A stretch of DNA of 64,000 nucleotides from Calothrix sp. PCC 7716 (lineage in GTDB: Bacteria > Cyanobacteriota > Cyanobacteriia > Cyanobacteriales > Nostocaceae), in assembly GCF_019977735.1 (NCBI RefSeq), contig NZ_AP025018.1, positions 6,948,580 to 7,012,579 on the forward strand, given 5' to 3'. Position 1 is the stretch's first letter; each line of letters opens with the position of its first letter. This document shows, one piece after another, positions 62,797 through 64,000 of the stretch. The translations under genes were made by a program, and so were the position numbers. The notes under the pieces were generated by a model that was not told where the DNA came from, made no database searches, and saw nothing but the letters and a program-made list of their open reading frames with translations.

Positions 62797-63552
62797 CTAT
62801 AAAATTATGCTTCGTAACCAAGCTTCATTTTCTTTAGACAATTTAGGTGTACAAGCTTGTTTATAATCAATACCTAGTTCAAATCTGGCACGGTCATAAA
62901 CTTTATGCAACAAAGATTGTAAATCTAAAACAGGTTCATTTTCACCAAAACGTAAAGGAACTGGAATAATTGGTATTATTTGTTGCAGGTTAAATGCATA
63001 TAGTTGTGCTTTTGGACGTTGGTAACTACGACTAATCATTATTCTATAATCTGAAGGAATAACGGCGCCCATTGGGAAAGGTTCACCACCTCGCAATAAA
63101 TCTATTTCAATTAAGTGTGTTGCACTAATTAAAATCTTTTGACGCTTTTGTAAATATGTACTACGTCCTTCACCATTACGTTTATTTTTAGGCGATATCA
63201 GTTCGATAATTGTAATTACATTTCCAGTGGCGCCTTCACGAATTTCCAAAAACCGCTCTTGTACTTCCTCAGCAATTGGAATTTCAATATTTAACGGTTG
63301 AGTAATTGGTTCTAAAGTAGCTGTTTGTGTTGTGCTTTGTAAAGAAGTAGTTACAGAAACATCTGGAATTCCAACCAGTATATTATTACCATCATCACTA
63401 AGGTATACACGCTTCTCGACGGCAACGCGGTAATCTCTACTGAGGCAATCATCCAGAGCATCAGCAATTGCTACAATCAAACGACTGTGAAACTCTGACC
63501 AAAATTCCGGATTTTCTAAATAAGGGTTCATGCCTGGTAGTGGTGAGGGCAT
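62797..63552 (-). CDS. DUF4058 family protein
   Basis: 251 residues with the family opening MPSPLPGMNPYLENPEFWSE and a core around YRVAVEKRVYLSDD, IEIPIAEEVQERFLEIR, VITIIELISPKNKRNGEGR and LIEIDLLRGGEPFP. The E...E-x-K arrangement in IIELISPKNK resembles a PD-(D/E)XK nuclease core, as has been noted for similar cyanobacterial DUFs, but activity is unproven. Stand-alone gene; such genes are often in many copies in filamentous cyanobacteria. Confidence 0.88.
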   Translation of the reverse strand: MPSPLPGMNPYLENPEFWSEFHSRLIVAIADALDDCLSRDYRVAVEKRVYLSDDGNNILVGIPDVSVTTSLQSTTQTATLEPITQPLNIEIPIAEEVQERFLEIREGATGNVITIIELISPKNKRNGEGRSTYLQKRQKILISATHLIEIDLLRGGEPFPMGAVIPSDYRIMISRSYQRPKAQLYAFNLQQIIPIIPVPLRFGENEPVLDLQSLLHKVYDRARFELGIDYKQACTPKLSKENEAWLRSIIL

Positions 63553-63670
63553 AGTCGAATGCGTATCTTAAGTTAGTTTTATTATGCTTATTATAATTCA
63601 AATAATGGCGCCAATTTACCTGCGGTACACTACGTGAATAATCCCCCTCTGTGCCCTCTGCTTTATGATT

Positions 63671-63702
63671 TTGGCGGGCAGGGATGCCCGCTCCACAAGA
63701 GA
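63671..63702. repeat. GGGCAGGGATGCCC palindrome with TCCACAAGAG tail
   Basis: Member of the GGGCAAGGATGCCC family (5917, 33700, 37537), between two minus-strand genes. Confidence 0.75.
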
Positions 63703-63715
63703 AGACAAGACAAAT

Positions 63716-64000
63716 TTAATTTGCTAGCCAGATGGCTACATTTTTAACATAAGTATGGATATCATCTAGTGCGCGCGGTTCGGTTTTCATTCCGTTACCG
63801 GGTGGTTCATCTACAAAACTGGGGCAACCTTTTTCAATGTCCCAGTTATAATCTACTACGTGATGAAAGCTAGAGTTTGTAACGGCACGTCCTAAATTAT
63901 TTCCTGCGCTGTCTTGATGATGGTCGATAGCTACTACTAAGTTAAAGTCACGCCCTGTTATTATACTTTTACTTTTTGCTATTACACGCGCGTATTTATT
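63716..64000 (-). CDS. C-terminal 94 residues of an unrecognised protein, cut by the window end
   Basis: Open frame running off the window, stop TAA at 63716-63718. Sequence shows GRDFNLVVAIDHHQDSAG, AVTNSSFHHVVDYNWDIEKG, PSFVDEPPGNGMKTEP and ALDDIHTYVKNVAIWLAN. The repeated His in a hydrophilic setting could be metal-binding or catalytic, but I recognise no family. The frame has no stop for 94 codons and continues beyond the edge. Confidence 0.7.
   Translation of the reverse strand, partial: NKYARVIAKSKSIITGRDFNLVVAIDHHQDSAGNNLGRAVTNSSFHHVVDYNWDIEKGCPSFVDEPPGNGMKTEPRALDDIHTYVKNVAIWLAN

Noticed and set aside
1-64000. tRNA or rRNA genes
   Set aside because: No cloverleaf with a GTTCGAATC-type arm or rRNA-like stretch was recognised in any gap; a tRNAscan run would settle it.

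Overview
The window is chromosomal DNA of a cyanobacterium, most likely a filamentous heterocyst-forming type (Nostocales, Calothrix/Rivularia/Nostoc-like). The evidence is a cytochrome c6 gene, a phylloquinone-type MenH, an InrS-like CsoR repressor, DUF4385/DUF4058/DUF3291/COP23 proteins, several Ser/Thr kinases, a CHAT-TPR protein next to two-partner-secretion genes, heptanucleotide STRR repeats and many dispersed palindromes. No tRNA, rRNA, CRISPR array or prophage was recognised.

Layout. 1-6.7 kb: tex and small single genes (GAF, DUF3291, DUF4385, VOC, a secreted-looking methyltransferase). 6.85-20.6 kb: an eleven-gene, all-minus exopolysaccharide cluster. In transcription order it runs from a Wzc-like tyrosine autokinase through glycosyltransferases, a Wzx flippase and a Wzy/O-antigen-ligase-like polymerase to a WecG-type transferase and the priming glycosyl-phosphotransferase. 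21-32 kb: cytochrome c6, a coiled-coil protein, two small membrane proteins, uvrB, a protein of 19-residue repeats, a putative papain-like protein, an M20 amidohydrolase, bioD and a Ser/Thr kinase. 32-36 kb: prs and typA. 35.9-37.4 kb: a complete IS4-type insertion sequence sitting in the centre of a genomic palindrome.

37.8-50.8 kb is the most unusual block. Three minus-strand genes overlapping by about 50 bp each encode a TpsA exoprotein, its TpsB outer-membrane transporter and a secreted TPR-CHAT (caspase-like) protein. Divergent from tpsA is a secreted COP23 protein. The block is bracketed by two paralogous plus-strand proteins built as kinase, pseudokinase, one membrane span and TPRs, with similar upstream regions. 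I infer a trans-envelope signalling and protease system: cytoplasmic kinase, extracytoplasmic TPR sensor, secreted CHAT protease and TPS cargo. The parts are known families; the arrangement deserves study.

51-64 kb: a sugar-type solute-binding lipoprotein, yebC, a GH104 lysozyme-like protein, menH, an InrS-like repressor, an HtrA-type protease, a WD40 protein, lysS, two unrecognised proteins, an HdeD-like protein, DUF4058 and the 3' end of one more gene.

Two window-wide signals stand out. GGCGCC occurs about 114 times by eye count, roughly one per 560 bp, against a handful expected at about 39% G+C. GATC occurs once (22952-22955) against roughly 220 expected. The classical cyanobacterial palindrome HIP1 (GCGATCGC, which contains GATC) was not seen. 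GGCGCC thus seems to play the HIP1 role in a genome that has purged GATC. Several dispersed palindrome families also supply the last codons of genes.
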